Assembly: GCA_031367435.1 (NCBI GenBank) | Contig: JANLPV010000048.1 | Coordinates: 62,001 to 126,000 of the forward strand | DNA from: WLMZ01 sp031367435 | GTDB lineage: Bacteria; Actinomycetota; Acidimicrobiia; Acidimicrobiales; Ilumatobacteraceae | Reading direction: 5' to 3' | DNA: 64,000 nucleotides | Shown here: positions 1 through 8,399 of the stretch, piece after piece | How the letters are laid out: each line of letters starts with the position of its first letter | Position numbering within the stretch: the first letter of the stretch is position 1 | Position numbers and translations under genes: made by a program | Notes under the pieces: model-generated | Told to the model about the DNA's origin: nothing | The model's input: the letters and a program-made list of their open reading frames with translations, nothing else | Database searches by the model: none

Positions 1-636
1 GGTCAGGCGTCGAAGAGCACACCGCGCGCTGCCGTGGCGAAGTTCGCGTCTGGCGGAAAGACCACTGCGAAGAAGGACCTTGGTGCCGAGGCGCGCCGTT
101 ACGGCAATGTCTATGTAGCCCAGGTAGCAGTGGGCGCCAACGACATTCAGACGGTGAAGGCATTTGCTGAAGCGGAGGCGTGGCCGGGTGTCTCGTTGAT
201 CATCGCCTACTCCACATGCATCGCCCACGGCATCGACATGTCGACGTCGATGTCTCATCAAAAGGTCGCCGTGCAGACCGGGTATTGGCCGCTCTATCGA
301 TTCCGCCCCGGCCTAGATGAGCACTCGATGCCGTTCAGCCTTGACTCGAAAGATCCAACGTTGCCGGTGTCAGACTTCGTCGGCGTCGAAGGTCGCTTCA
401 CAATGCTCGCCCGCTCGCATCCAGAGCAGTCGGCGCACCTGCTTGCCCTGGCCCAGATCGACGTTGATGAACGTTGGCGCTATTACCGCCAACTCGCTGG
501 TCTCGAACGCACGGTACCGAGTGTCGCCGTCGCCGAATCGCCGACGGACAGCCCCATAGCGGTGGCTGTCAAGCCAAACGAGCCAGACGAGTCAGACAAG
601 CCAGACGAGTCAGACGAACGGGGTGAGTCAGCATGA
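1..636 (+). CDS. nifJ: Pyruvate:ferredoxin (flavodoxin) oxidoreductase, C-terminal fragment (cut by window edge)
   Basis: The frame is open from base 1, so this is the 3' end of a much longer gene (family length about 1,170-1,200 aa); 211 residues are visible. The enzyme converts pyruvate and CoA to acetyl-CoA and CO2 while reducing ferredoxin, in the cytoplasm. The visible part is the C-terminal TPP-binding domain: it opens with GQASKSTP, followed by AKFASGGK, KKDLG, YVAQVAVGAN and IAYSTCIAHGIDM, all typical of single-chain PFOR. LDSKDP and FTMLARSHPEQ mark the end of the fold. The last 25 or so residues are a low-complexity acidic tail built on PDESD, encoded by an 18-bp direct repeat, which is unusual for the family. 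The stop overlaps the next start (ATGA), so the two are translationally coupled. Confidence 0.93.
   Translation, partial: GQASKSTPRAAVAKFASGGKTTAKKDLGAEARRYGNVYVAQVAVGANDIQTVKAFAEAEAWPGVSLIIAYSTCIAHGIDMSTSMSHQKVAVQTGYWPLYRFRPGLDEHSMPFSLDSKDPTLPVSDFVGVEGRFTMLARSHPEQSAHLLALAQIDVDERWRYYRQLAGLERTVPSVAVAESPTDSPIAVAVKPNEPDESDKPDESDERGESA
583..618 (+). repeat. 18-bp tandem repeat x2 in 3' end of the PFOR gene
   Basis: Two adjacent copies of CCAGACGAGTCAGACRAR start at 583 and 601. They encode the repeated PDESDK/E motif of the acidic tail and end 18 bp before the stop codon. Confidence 0.8.
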
Positions 637-1658
637 GCGCGGATCTCCGCTGTCAGTATCTCGGCCTCGATCTCGCCAACCCCGTCGTTGCATCAGCGGG
701 ACCACTGACGGGTCGCATCGACATGCTGCGCAGGCTCGAGGCGGCGGGCGCCGCCGCCGTCGTGCTGCCCTCGCTGTTCGAAGAGGAGATCGTCAAAGCT
801 GCCTTCGATCTACACAATATGAACAACCACGGTGTGTTTGCTGAGGCGGCCAGCTACTTGCCCGAACTACCCGACACCCCTGCCGATGTCGATCGGTATC
901 TCGATCTTGTTGCACATGCAAGTGAACGCCTCTCGGTTCCGGTGATTGCCAGCCTGAATGGTTTGTCGACGGGTGGCTGGGTGAGCTATGCCACCGAGCT
1001 TGCGCAGGCGGGAGCGAGCGCGATCGAGCTCAATGTGTACCTGATGGCCACTGATCGGGCCGACACCGCAACAGCAATCGAGCACCGGGTCATCGACCTT
1101 GTGCAGGCAGTCCGCGCCGCGGTATCCATTCCGGTTGCGGTGAAGCTGTCACCCTTCTTCAGCGCGCTCGGCAACCTGGCCGAGGCCGTAGTGGATGCTG
1201 GTGCCGACGGGCTGGTGTTGTTCAACCGCTTCTACCAACCGGATATCGATCTCGACACCCTCGCCGTCGTGCCGAGCCTTGATCTCAGCAGCTCAGTCGA
1301 TCTTCGCTTGCCGCTGCGTTGGATCGGCGTCCTTCGCGACCGCCTGTCGTGCTCGCTTGCCCTGTCGGGTGGAGTACACACATCGCGCGACGCTGTGAAG
1401 GGTCTTCTCGCCGGAGCCAACGTGGTGATGAGTACCTCGGCTCTGCTTCGCTTCGGACCCGAGCACGTGCGCGAATTGTTGGGCGGAATTTCCCAATGGC
1501 TCGACCAGAACGATTACGAATCGGTGGCGCAAATGCGCGGCAGCATGAGCCAGAACTCGGTCCCTGAACCCGACGCGTACGAACGATCGAATTACCTCAA
1601 GGTCCTACGCCACGGGGCTGACCGCTACTTGCCGCAGTACATCATCGACGATGAATAA
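633..1658 (+). CDS. Dihydroorotate dehydrogenase-like flavoprotein, PFOR-linked
   Basis: 341 aa FMN TIM-barrel protein of the dihydroorotate dehydrogenase superfamily. Seen: PVVASAGPLTG near residue 16, the strand LSGGVHTSRDAVKGLLAGAN and the phosphate-binding stretch VVMSTSALLRFG towards the C-terminus, a normal barrel length, no signal peptide. It starts at ATG 633, overlapping the PFOR stop by 4 bp. Proteins of this subgroup are commonly encoded beside pyruvate:ferredoxin oxidoreductase and are annotated as dihydroorotate dehydrogenase-like; no pyrimidine genes lie here, so a role in PFOR-linked redox metabolism is more likely than PyrD activity. The exact substrate is unknown. Confidence 0.85.
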   Translation: MSADLRCQYLGLDLANPVVASAGPLTGRIDMLRRLEAAGAAAVVLPSLFEEEIVKAAFDLHNMNNHGVFAEAASYLPELPDTPADVDRYLDLVAHASERLSVPVIASLNGLSTGGWVSYATELAQAGASAIELNVYLMATDRADTATAIEHRVIDLVQAVRAAVSIPVAVKLSPFFSALGNLAEAVVDAGADGLVLFNRFYQPDIDLDTLAVVPSLDLSSSVDLRLPLRWIGVLRDRLSCSLALSGGVHTSRDAVKGLLAGANVVMSTSALLRFGPEHVRELLGGISQWLDQNDYESVAQMRGSMSQNSVPEPDAYERSNYLKVLRHGADRYLPQYIIDDE

Positions 1659-1722
1659 CGTCTCGCTCCGCTTCAGCATCGAGTGGTGATCGGGGCCGGC
1701 GCAGGCGCACGAACGACACAAC

Positions 1723-1728
1723 TAGGGT
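1723..1728 (+). promoter_or_regulatory. Putative -10 box (TAGGGT) of a leaderless promoter
   Basis: TAGGGT lies 7 nt before ATG 1736. This is the TANNNT spacing expected when transcription starts at the start codon. No good -35 is visible. It argues for ATG 1736 over the in-frame GTG 1727, which lies inside the box. Confidence 0.5.
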
Positions 1729-1735
1729 GGTCACC

Positions 1736-3295
1736 ATGAAGGAACTGATCTATCACCGGCATCTGCTTCCGGCGGTGCAACGCAATGCCAATCGGGTGTG
1801 CGTCACCGATTCATCCACGGGGGTCAGCACCACCTTCGTCGAACATCTCGAACGCGTGAGTCGTCTGATTGGCGGATTGCAGTCGCTAGGCGTCGGTCGC
1901 CGCGACCGTTTTGCGATCATGACGATGAACTCTCCGCAGTATCTCGAGATGTATCACGCGGCGTTCCTCGGTGGCGGTGTGGTGAATCCGCTCAACTTGC
2001 GGTTCGCCCCCAAGGAGCTCGCCTACGTGCTCAAGGACTCGGGCACAAAGGTGTGCTTCGTCGACGCCATATTCGCGGGGCTCATCGACGCTGTGCGCGC
2101 GGAGGCCGGCATCGAAACGGTCGTACTCGTGGGTGGCGGTGCGGTGCCACACGATGTTGCCTACGAAGATCTGCTCGCGACTGGCACGCCCATCATTCCG
2201 GATGAAGGAGACGAGACCGATCCGGTGGTGTTGATGTACACCGGCGGCACGACCGGTTTACCGAAGGGCGTATTGCTCGATCAGCGCGCCGAGATATTGA
2301 ACCTGTATCACGTCTCGGCTCGGCTGCACTTCGACCGCGACGATGTCGTGTTGTTGCAGACGCCGATGTTTCACGCGGCCTCCATGTTCAGCGTGCTTGG
2401 CGGGCCGGCACTTGGCGCGCGAACGGTCACGATCCCGCTGTTTGATCCGGCGCGGGTAATGGCCGCCGTCGAGCAATACGAGCCCACGATCACCGTGATG
2501 GTGCCGACCATGATCAACATGGTGTTGTCTCATCCCGACTTCACGCCCGATCGTCTTGGCAGCTTTCGCACCTTGGTGTATGGCGCCTCACCGATGCCGC
2601 AGGCACTGCTCGAGCGTCTCCTCGACCTGTATCCCGCTACCGACATCTGGCAGGGCTATGGGATGACGGAGAGCTCCTCGATTCTCACCATGCTCGGCGC
2701 GGATGAGCATCGCGCCGGTGGCAAGTTGCTGGGATCGGCAGGCCTGCCTGTTCCCGGAGTCGTGCTGAGCATTCAAAACGATCACGGCCATGAAATGCCG
2801 CTCGGGGAGGTCGGCGAGGTTTGCGCTCGCGGAGGCAACTACATGATCGAGTACTGGAACAAGCCCGAGGCAACGAGTGAAGCCTTTCGCGATGGCTGGT
2901 ATCACACCGGCGATGCGGGTTACGTCGATGCCGACGGCTATCTGTATCTCGTCGATCGCGTCAAGGACATGATCGTCACTGGTGGCGAAAACGTGTACTC
3001 CAGCGAGGTAGAAAATGCGTTGTCCACGCATCCGGCGGTTGCGCAGGTCGCAGTGATCGGCATCCCCGACGAACGTTGGGGCGAGGCCGTGCATGCAATC
3101 GTGGTGCTCAAGCCGGGCGCGACTGCAACCGAGAGTGAACTGATCGCACATTGTCGCGATCAAATTGCTGGGTACAAGCTACCCAAGAGCGTTGAGTTCA
3201 GAACTGAGCCGCTGCCGCTGTCCGGCGCAATGAAGGTCCTCAAGAAGGATCTTCGTGCGCCGCATTGGCAGGGTAAGGATCGCCTCGTCAATTAG
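1736..3295 (+). CDS. Long/medium-chain acyl-CoA synthetase (AMP-binding, class I adenylate-forming)
   Basis: 519 aa from ATG 1736. Activates a carboxylic acid with ATP and CoA to its acyl-CoA ester through an acyl-AMP. The ANL motifs are in order: P-loop MYTGGTTGLPKG (about 167), YGMTE (about 307), YHTGDAGYVDADGY and DRVKDMIVTGGENVYSSEVE (388-420), and the C-terminal catalytic lysine in GAMKVLKKDLR (about 500). Length is normal for a FadD-type enzyme; the chain-length preference cannot be read. It is transcribed alone, with a TANNNT box 7 nt before the ATG and no Shine-Dalgarno. Together with the acyl-CoA dehydrogenase, enoyl-CoA hydratase and CoA-transferase further on, it suggests organic-acid degradation. 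Confidence 0.93.
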   Translation: MKELIYHRHLLPAVQRNANRVCVTDSSTGVSTTFVEHLERVSRLIGGLQSLGVGRRDRFAIMTMNSPQYLEMYHAAFLGGGVVNPLNLRFAPKELAYVLKDSGTKVCFVDAIFAGLIDAVRAEAGIETVVLVGGGAVPHDVAYEDLLATGTPIIPDEGDETDPVVLMYTGGTTGLPKGVLLDQRAEILNLYHVSARLHFDRDDVVLLQTPMFHAASMFSVLGGPALGARTVTIPLFDPARVMAAVEQYEPTITVMVPTMINMVLSHPDFTPDRLGSFRTLVYGASPMPQALLERLLDLYPATDIWQGYGMTESSSILTMLGADEHRAGGKLLGSAGLPVPGVVLSIQNDHGHEMPLGEVGEVCARGGNYMIEYWNKPEATSEAFRDGWYHTGDAGYVDADGYLYLVDRVKDMIVTGGENVYSSEVENALSTHPAVAQVAVIGIPDERWGEAVHAIVVLKPGATATESELIAHCRDQIAGYKLPKSVEFRTEPLPLSGAMKVLKKDLRAPHWQGKDRLVN

Positions 3296-3341
3296 GCGCG
3301 TCGGGCAAGGCCGGGTCTTCAACCAGCGCTGATTGTTCGTC

Positions 3342-4541
3342 TCACCCGCCGGGGTGCGAGATCACGCAGACATCTTCAATCAGGTGCGCTACAAAACTCA
3401 TACATGCCTGCAGTTGTTCGACCGACACATATTCGTCGGCCTTGTGGGCAACTCCGATGTCGCCGGGTCCGCACACCATGACGGTCGTCTGGAACGCCTC
3501 GGCGAAGAGGCCGCCCTCGGTGCCGAAGCCGAGTGGCGTGCTCGCCCCGCGATCGGCGGCGCGCTCGACCACGCGCACCCACGGGTTCTGCGGATCAGTC
3601 GACAGCGCCGGATAGCGCGCAATTTCTACGACATCGACACCGCCTCCGCAGGCGGTCAGCGCGTCGGCTTCGCGTGCGATTGCGGCGTGTACGGTCGAGA
3701 GCAATTCATCTGGGTCGTGCGCGCTGTCGTGACGCAACTCGAAAGTGAGCTCGCAATGTTCGCTCAGCACGTTCAGTGCACCGCCACCGCGAATGCTGCC
3801 AACGTTGACGGTCACTGATGAGTTGCCTTCGCCGGCCTCGTCGCGAGTGGCGCTCGGTCGATACAGGTCCGCGATCTCTTGCAGCGCGTTGACAATGCGG
3901 ACGGCGCTGGTGATCGCGCTGGGCAGAAACGGCGACAGGCTCGAGTGGGCTGCTGCGGCCGTGAAGTCGATGTGGTACGCCACCTTGCCGAGATGGGCGT
4001 GACGAGGCCTCATCATGGTTGGCTCACCGATGACAACGAGATCAGGCCGCACCCGATCGTTCGAACGAGTGCGCGTCACCGTCTCAAGCAGTCCACGTAC
4101 GCCGATACATCCGACCTCTTCGTCGTACGACAGCGCAATGTGAATGGGTCGAACCAGCGATGTGCGATCGAGGTCTTCCACCGCACACAGCACACACGCA
4201 ATGAATCCCTTCATGTCGGCGGTGCCGCGCCCAACAAGATTGTCGCCATCGACGCAAACGGTGTACGGGTCGCTTGCCCAACCGGTGCCGGCCGGAACCA
4301 CGTCTGTGTGGCCCGACAGTAGGAGGCCGCCCGCTTCGTTCGGGCCGATCGTGGCGAGCAGATTCGCGCGTCCGTGCGGGCCGTCGATGATCGTCACCCG
4401 AGCTCCAAAGGTCTGAAGGAGATCTGCCGCCCATTCAATAAGACCGCGATTGGGGGTCTTGCTCTCGGTCGCCATGCCCACCAAGTGAGCCAACAGACGC
4501 ACGACTCGCTCATCCAACTCGGCACGTTCGGCCATGCTCAT
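3342..4541 (-). CDS. M20 family metallopeptidase, acetylornithine deacetylase (ArgE)-like
   Basis: 399 aa. Di-zinc M20 amidohydrolase resembling N-acetylornithine deacetylase, which frees ornithine from N-acetylornithine. Seen: LLSGHTDVVPAG with the metal-binding His, GRGTADMKGF with the bridging Asp, and SYDEEVGCIG with the catalytic Glu, followed by the dimerisation (lid) domain and a final HKADEYV metal-ligand segment. Start placed at the second of several Met codons (MSMAERAEL); a CATACT box lies 7 nt before it, so the transcript may be leaderless. No arg genes are nearby, so it may instead deacylate another N-acyl amino acid. It ends 47 bp from the convergent acyl-CoA synthetase. Confidence 0.85.
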   Translation of the reverse strand: MSMAERAELDERVVRLLAHLVGMATESKTPNRGLIEWAADLLQTFGARVTIIDGPHGRANLLATIGPNEAGGLLLSGHTDVVPAGTGWASDPYTVCVDGDNLVGRGTADMKGFIACVLCAVEDLDRTSLVRPIHIALSYDEEVGCIGVRGLLETVTRTRSNDRVRPDLVVIGEPTMMRPRHAHLGKVAYHIDFTAAAAHSSLSPFLPSAITSAVRIVNALQEIADLYRPSATRDEAGEGNSSVTVNVGSIRGGGALNVLSEHCELTFELRHDSAHDPDELLSTVHAAIAREADALTACGGGVDVVEIARYPALSTDPQNPWVRVVERAADRGASTPLGFGTEGGLFAEAFQTTVMVCGPGDIGVAHKADEYVSVEQLQACMSFVAHLIEDVCVISHPGG

Positions 4542-4647
4542 GTCGGCAAGTATGGCCCAGGGCACTGCGCGCAGTGGCTCACGGAGCCTCCTGAATTCTC
4601 GGTGTTACCGACGGGCTACAGTCGCGACGACAAGCAGGGGGCAGCAA

Positions 4648-5622
4648 ATGGAAGGCAGTAACGCCGTTTTCGACGCGTCGAGCACGGCCGATGAGGTGCT
4701 CGCTGGCGTCGATCTCCGCGGACGCACGGCCATCGTCACGGGAGCGTCAGGTGGCATTGGTTTGGAGACAGCACGAGCATTGGCGTCGCGGGGCGCTCAT
4801 GTGGTGCTTGCGGCGCGCGATGCTGCCAAGCTCGAGTTCGCGTTGGAGTTCATTCGTGGCGCGCACAACGGTGCGAGCGTTGAGTCACTCACCATAGATC
4901 TCGCGTCGTTATCAAGCGTGCGTTCCTTTTCCGATGACCTCCTCGCTCGTCACGCCACGATTCACATGCTGATCAACAACGCCGGCGTGATGTGCACGCC
5001 GTTCGGGCGCACAGCCGATGGATACGAATTGCAACTCGGCACGAACCATCTCGGCCACTTCCTGCTCACCAACCTCTTGATGCCTGCGCTTACTGCGGCC
5101 GAATCAGCGCGAGTCGTAAACCTCACCTCGGCCGGACACAGCATGGGCAACGTGGATTTCGACGATCCGAATTTCGAGCATCGCGAGTACGACGGATGGG
5201 CGGCGTACGGGCAGTCCAAGACGGCGAACATCTTGTGCGCGGTGTCTGTCGACGAAAAGTTTGCCAAGCACGGCGTGCGCGCATTTGCAGTACACCCGGG
5301 TGGCATACAAACCGACCTCGGCAGGTATATGACCAAGGACGACATCGCCGCGCTGATGGCGCGTATCAGACACGCCGGTGAAGCGTCGGGCGGCGCTGGC
5401 TTTCGCTGGAAGACGATCCCTCAAGGTGCAGCTACCTCGGTGTGGGCGGCAACGTCGCCATTCCTCGACGGTGTTGGCGGTCGGTATTGCGAGGATTGTG
5501 CGCTTGGCTCGCCTGCCGCACAGGTAGGCGTCGGCGGCTATCAGGCGTATGCGGTCGACCCGCACGCGGCTGCTCGATTGTGGACCCTTTCCGAACAGCT
5601 AGTTGGTCTGGCGTCGGCCTGA
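4648..5622 (+). CDS. SDR oxidoreductase, retinol dehydrogenase/WWOX-like
   Basis: 324 aa NAD(P)-dependent short-chain dehydrogenase. Seen: nucleotide-binding TGASGGIG (residues 31-38), NNAG motif, and catalytic YGQSK at about 187. The long C-terminal part and the QLGTNHLGHFLLTN segment place it in the RDH/WWOX-like subgroup. Substrate not predictable. The start is ATG 4648, preceded by the ribosome-binding sequence GCAGGGGGC and by a TACAGT -10-like box at 4617; a longer reading from 4534 would overlap the divergent ArgE-like gene and adds no conserved sequence. Confidence 0.9.
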   Translation: MEGSNAVFDASSTADEVLAGVDLRGRTAIVTGASGGIGLETARALASRGAHVVLAARDAAKLEFALEFIRGAHNGASVESLTIDLASLSSVRSFSDDLLARHATIHMLINNAGVMCTPFGRTADGYELQLGTNHLGHFLLTNLLMPALTAAESARVVNLTSAGHSMGNVDFDDPNFEHREYDGWAAYGQSKTANILCAVSVDEKFAKHGVRAFAVHPGGIQTDLGRYMTKDDIAALMARIRHAGEASGGAGFRWKTIPQGAATSVWAATSPFLDGVGGRYCEDCALGSPAAQVGVGGYQAYAVDPHAAARLWTLSEQLVGLASA

Positions 5623-5658
5623 GTACGGTTGCCGAGTTGGCTCACTCGGGAGGTTGTC

Positions 5659-6429
5659 GTGAACAGGTTCGTTGATCGTCGCATCATTGTCACCGGCGGT
5701 GGCTCGGGTATCGGACAAGGCACAGTGCTGCGACTTCTGGCCGAAAGCGGGCACGTGCACGCGATCGATGTAAACATAGACGGGCTTGCAACGACGCAGC
5801 AGATGGCGGGCGATGCCGGCGTTGCCGAGCGGTTGACAGTGAGTGCGGTTGATATCGGGAACGAGGCAGCCGTCAACGTTGGCGTCACCGAAATCATCGA
5901 GCAGTTGGGCGGACTCGATGTGCTCGTCAACGCGGCAGGCATCATGCGCGCTGCGCACACGCACGAATGCGCCCTCGATATGTGGAACATGGTCATCAAC
6001 GTCAACCTCACAGGTACGTTTCTGATGACCCGCGCTGCGCTGCCCGCGTTGCTGGCCTCGGGCCATGGCGTGATCGTGAACTTCAGTTCGACATCGGCCA
6101 CCTTCGCTCATCCCTATATGGCCGCTTACGCGGCAAGCAAGGGTGGCGTCGATGCGCTCACGCACACGCTCGCCGTTGAATACAGCAAGCAGGGTCTTCG
6201 AGCGGTAGCCGTTGCGCCGGGTGGTATCACAAGCGGGATCACCGAGACGACCGCGGGCATGTTGCCCAAGGATGCCGATTGGTCGCTGTTCACCAAGATG
6301 CAACCGATTATTGGCACAGGCATGGGCTCACCTGCCGACGTTGCCGGCGTCATTGCCATGCTCGCCAGTGAAGACGGTCGGTACATCACGGCGACCTCGG
6401 TACGTATCGACGGCGGGGCGCACGGCTAA
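5659..6429 (+). CDS. SDR family oxidoreductase (classical)
   Basis: 256 aa classical short-chain dehydrogenase. Seen: TGGGSGIG at residues 12-19, NAAG, serine in NFSSTSATF, YAASK at about 157, and a C-terminus ending in the usual RIDGGAHG. The GTG start at 5659 is chosen because CGGGAGG lies just upstream and because it gives the standard short N-terminus; the in-frame TTG at 5629 is unlikely. It follows the previous SDR by 36 bp on the same strand and is probably cotranscribed. Substrate unknown. Confidence 0.9.
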   Translation: MNRFVDRRIIVTGGGSGIGQGTVLRLLAESGHVHAIDVNIDGLATTQQMAGDAGVAERLTVSAVDIGNEAAVNVGVTEIIEQLGGLDVLVNAAGIMRAAHTHECALDMWNMVINVNLTGTFLMTRAALPALLASGHGVIVNFSSTSATFAHPYMAAYAASKGGVDALTHTLAVEYSKQGLRAVAVAPGGITSGITETTAGMLPKDADWSLFTKMQPIIGTGMGSPADVAGVIAMLASEDGRYITATSVRIDGGAHG

Positions 6430-6462
6430 AGCCTGAACGCACCATGGCGAATTACAGCGCGA

Positions 6463-7341
6463 TTACGGCTCGAACGGCTTCTTCGCGAGCATCACGTCCG
6501 CTCCCAGAAATGGTTCGAGAAACGGCGCGTAGTTCGGGCCGCGACGTAACCCAAGGCCGCCGTCGACAGCGATCGAAACGCCGGTGATCCAACGCGCGTC
6601 GGGTCCGATCAGGAATCGCGCAAGCGACGCAACATCTTCGGGTTGACCGACATCTCCCATTGGGGTGTTGTCTGTGTAGCTGCGATACACGTCGCTGTCG
6701 CGAGGAATTGCATCCATCAATTCGGTGGCGATGAAGCCGGGTCGAATCGAGTTGCAACGCACGTTCACCGCGCCGTACTCGTCGGCTGCATTGCGCATCA
6801 TCTGTTCGATCGCGGCCTTCGACACCGTGTACGCACCGAAGTACGGGTGAGTGACATAACCAGCGATCGATGACATGCCGATGAATGATCCGCCGCCGGC
6901 CGCGACCATGTGCGTAACGGTGTGCTTCAAGCACAGCATGGTTCCCATCACGTTGAGTTGCAGCGTCGCAAGGAATTGGCTCGTGTCTTGAAGGTGATAG
7001 GGCGAAATCCCTGCGGCACCTCCAGCATTGGCAATGCATCCGTTCAGCGTGCCGGTCGGTTCGAGCGCGACCGCCACGATGCGTTGCACGTCATCTTCGT
7101 TGGTGACATCGCCGACAACGAACTGTGCACTCCCGCCGTGCGGTGTCGCATCTGCTGCGCCTGAGATGAGCGTTGTTGCCGCGGCCAGAGTTGCTTCGGT
7201 ACGTCCGCAGATGGTGACGGCCGCACCGTCTGCCGCCAATCGTTCGGCACACGCACGCCCGATGCCGGTACCGCCTCCGGTAATGAGGACCGCGTAGCCT
7301 TCGAGTCCACCAGCGGGCGTTGACGTCGTGTTCGTGTTCAT
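6463..7341 (-). CDS. SDR family oxidoreductase
   Basis: 292 aa short-chain dehydrogenase. Seen: LITGGGTGIGRA (about 20-30), NAGG, serine in GMSSIAGY, YTVSK at about 169 and the C-terminal VDGGLGLRRGPNY. Resembles the mycobacterial-type SDRs that act on acyl-CoA or steroid intermediates, but the substrate cannot be inferred. Start at ATG 7341, 8 nt after a TACCGT box; a longer reading upstream lacks conserved residues. It is convergent with the preceding SDR and divergent from the cyclase gene. Confidence 0.9.
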   Translation of the reverse strand: MNTNTTSTPAGGLEGYAVLITGGGTGIGRACAERLAADGAAVTICGRTEATLAAATTLISGAADATPHGGSAQFVVGDVTNEDDVQRIVAVALEPTGTLNGCIANAGGAAGISPYHLQDTSQFLATLQLNVMGTMLCLKHTVTHMVAAGGGSFIGMSSIAGYVTHPYFGAYTVSKAAIEQMMRNAADEYGAVNVRCNSIRPGFIATELMDAIPRDSDVYRSYTDNTPMGDVGQPEDVASLARFLIGPDARWITGVSIAVDGGLGLRRGPNYAPFLEPFLGADVMLAKKPFEP

Positions 7342-7349
7342 GGGCCCCG

Positions 7350-7355
7350 ACGGTA
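7350..7355 (-). promoter_or_regulatory. Putative -10 box (TACCGT) before the SDR gene
   Basis: Reading on the minus strand, TACCGT is followed by 8 nt and then ATG 7341. No Shine-Dalgarno is seen, so a leaderless or nearly leaderless transcript is plausible. Confidence 0.4.
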
Positions 7356-7415
7356 GCTTGCCTGTATTCGCGCACGCAGATCGTCGCACGAAACGTTGGG
7401 GACGAGGAGAGTCAC

Positions 7416-8318
7416 GTGAGTAATAACTGGGGACGTTGGGGCGAGGACGATCAACGCGGGGCGTTGAATCTCATCACCGCGGATGCCGTCAAGGCGGCAG
7501 CACAACGACGCGTCACTGGCAAGGTGTATTCGCTGGCTATCCAACTCAGTCAGGCAAGCGTGCCCGCAGTGCATGATCGTCCCGCGCCCGAGCGATACAC
7601 ACTCACCACGATGGCTGACATCGGTCGAGTGCCGCCGTTCTTCGAAATCGGAGAAGGCGTCGGTGCGAACGAGGACGTACTCGTGATGCCCAGTCACATT
7701 GGCACGCACATGGATGCGCTCTCGCACGTGACATCAGAGGCCATGTTGTACAACGGCTTTCCGGCAGCGTCGTTCACACCTCGCGGTGGGGCGGCAAAGT
7801 GCGGAATCGAGCACACCGGCAGTTTCGCCGGGCCAGCAAAGTTGCTCGACGTTGCGGGCCATGTCCTGCAGCATGTCAACCCTGACGGACTTGTTCCCGG
7901 TCAGATCATCGATGCCGCCTTGCTCGAGTCGTGTCGTGCGGCGCAGGGAACCGCCATCGATGACGGCGACATGTTGTTGGTGCGCACCGGATGGATCGAG
8001 CACCGCAATCAGCACCTCGCTCCCGCGCAGGCATGGCTGCAGCCCGGACTCGGACTCGATGCAGTCACGTTCATCCGCGATCACAACATCAGCGCCGTTG
8101 GCACCGACAACTCCGCCGTCGAATCGATTCCTTTCGATCAGAACAAGTTCCTGTGCGTTCACATCGAACTGTTGCAGCAACTCGGTGTGACCATGATCGA
8201 GCATCTGTGGTTGGCCGATCTCGCTGCCGACGCGTGTTACGACGTGCTGTTGGCCGTTGGTGGTCTGCTCGTTACCGGCGCAAGCGGCAGTCCGGTGAAT
8301 CCCATCGCCATCGGATAG
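7416..8318 (+). CDS. Cyclase family protein (kynurenine formamidase-like metal-dependent hydrolase)
   Basis: 300 aa member of the cyclase/kynurenine formamidase superfamily, metal-dependent hydrolases of amides, lactones or cyclic substrates. Seen: the signature HIGTHMDALSH at about residues 94-104 with the metal-binding His and Asp residues, an N-terminal NNWGRWGEDDQRGALN segment typical of the larger bacterial members, and AVGTDNSAVES near the C-terminus. GTG start at 7416 with AGGAG 6 nt upstream. Not kynurenine-pathway specific by context; it lies next to SDR genes and before the ABC importer. Confidence 0.87.
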   Translation: MSNNWGRWGEDDQRGALNLITADAVKAAAQRRVTGKVYSLAIQLSQASVPAVHDRPAPERYTLTTMADIGRVPPFFEIGEGVGANEDVLVMPSHIGTHMDALSHVTSEAMLYNGFPAASFTPRGGAAKCGIEHTGSFAGPAKLLDVAGHVLQHVNPDGLVPGQIIDAALLESCRAAQGTAIDDGDMLLVRTGWIEHRNQHLAPAQAWLQPGLGLDAVTFIRDHNISAVGTDNSAVESIPFDQNKFLCVHIELLQQLGVTMIEHLWLADLAADACYDVLLAVGGLLVTGASGSPVNPIAIG

Positions 8319-8359
8319 CGCCTCACCAGCGTTGCGCGCTCACGTGTAACAATCGGTGC

Positions 8360-8365
8360 TACGGT
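8360..8365 (+). promoter_or_regulatory. Putative extended -10 (TGCTACGGT) of the binding-protein gene
   Basis: TACGGT preceded by TGC resembles an extended -10. A 5' leader of about 28 nt with the purine-rich GGGGGG ribosome site precedes ATG 8400. Confidence 0.35.
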
Positions 8366-8399
8366 GCCGAAAATACACTGAGTCTCGGGGGGGATTGAG

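Noticed and set aside
1727..1735. GTG 1727 as start of the acyl-CoA synthetase
   Set aside because: It lies within the putative -10 box; ATG 1736 is at leaderless spacing and loses no conserved residue.
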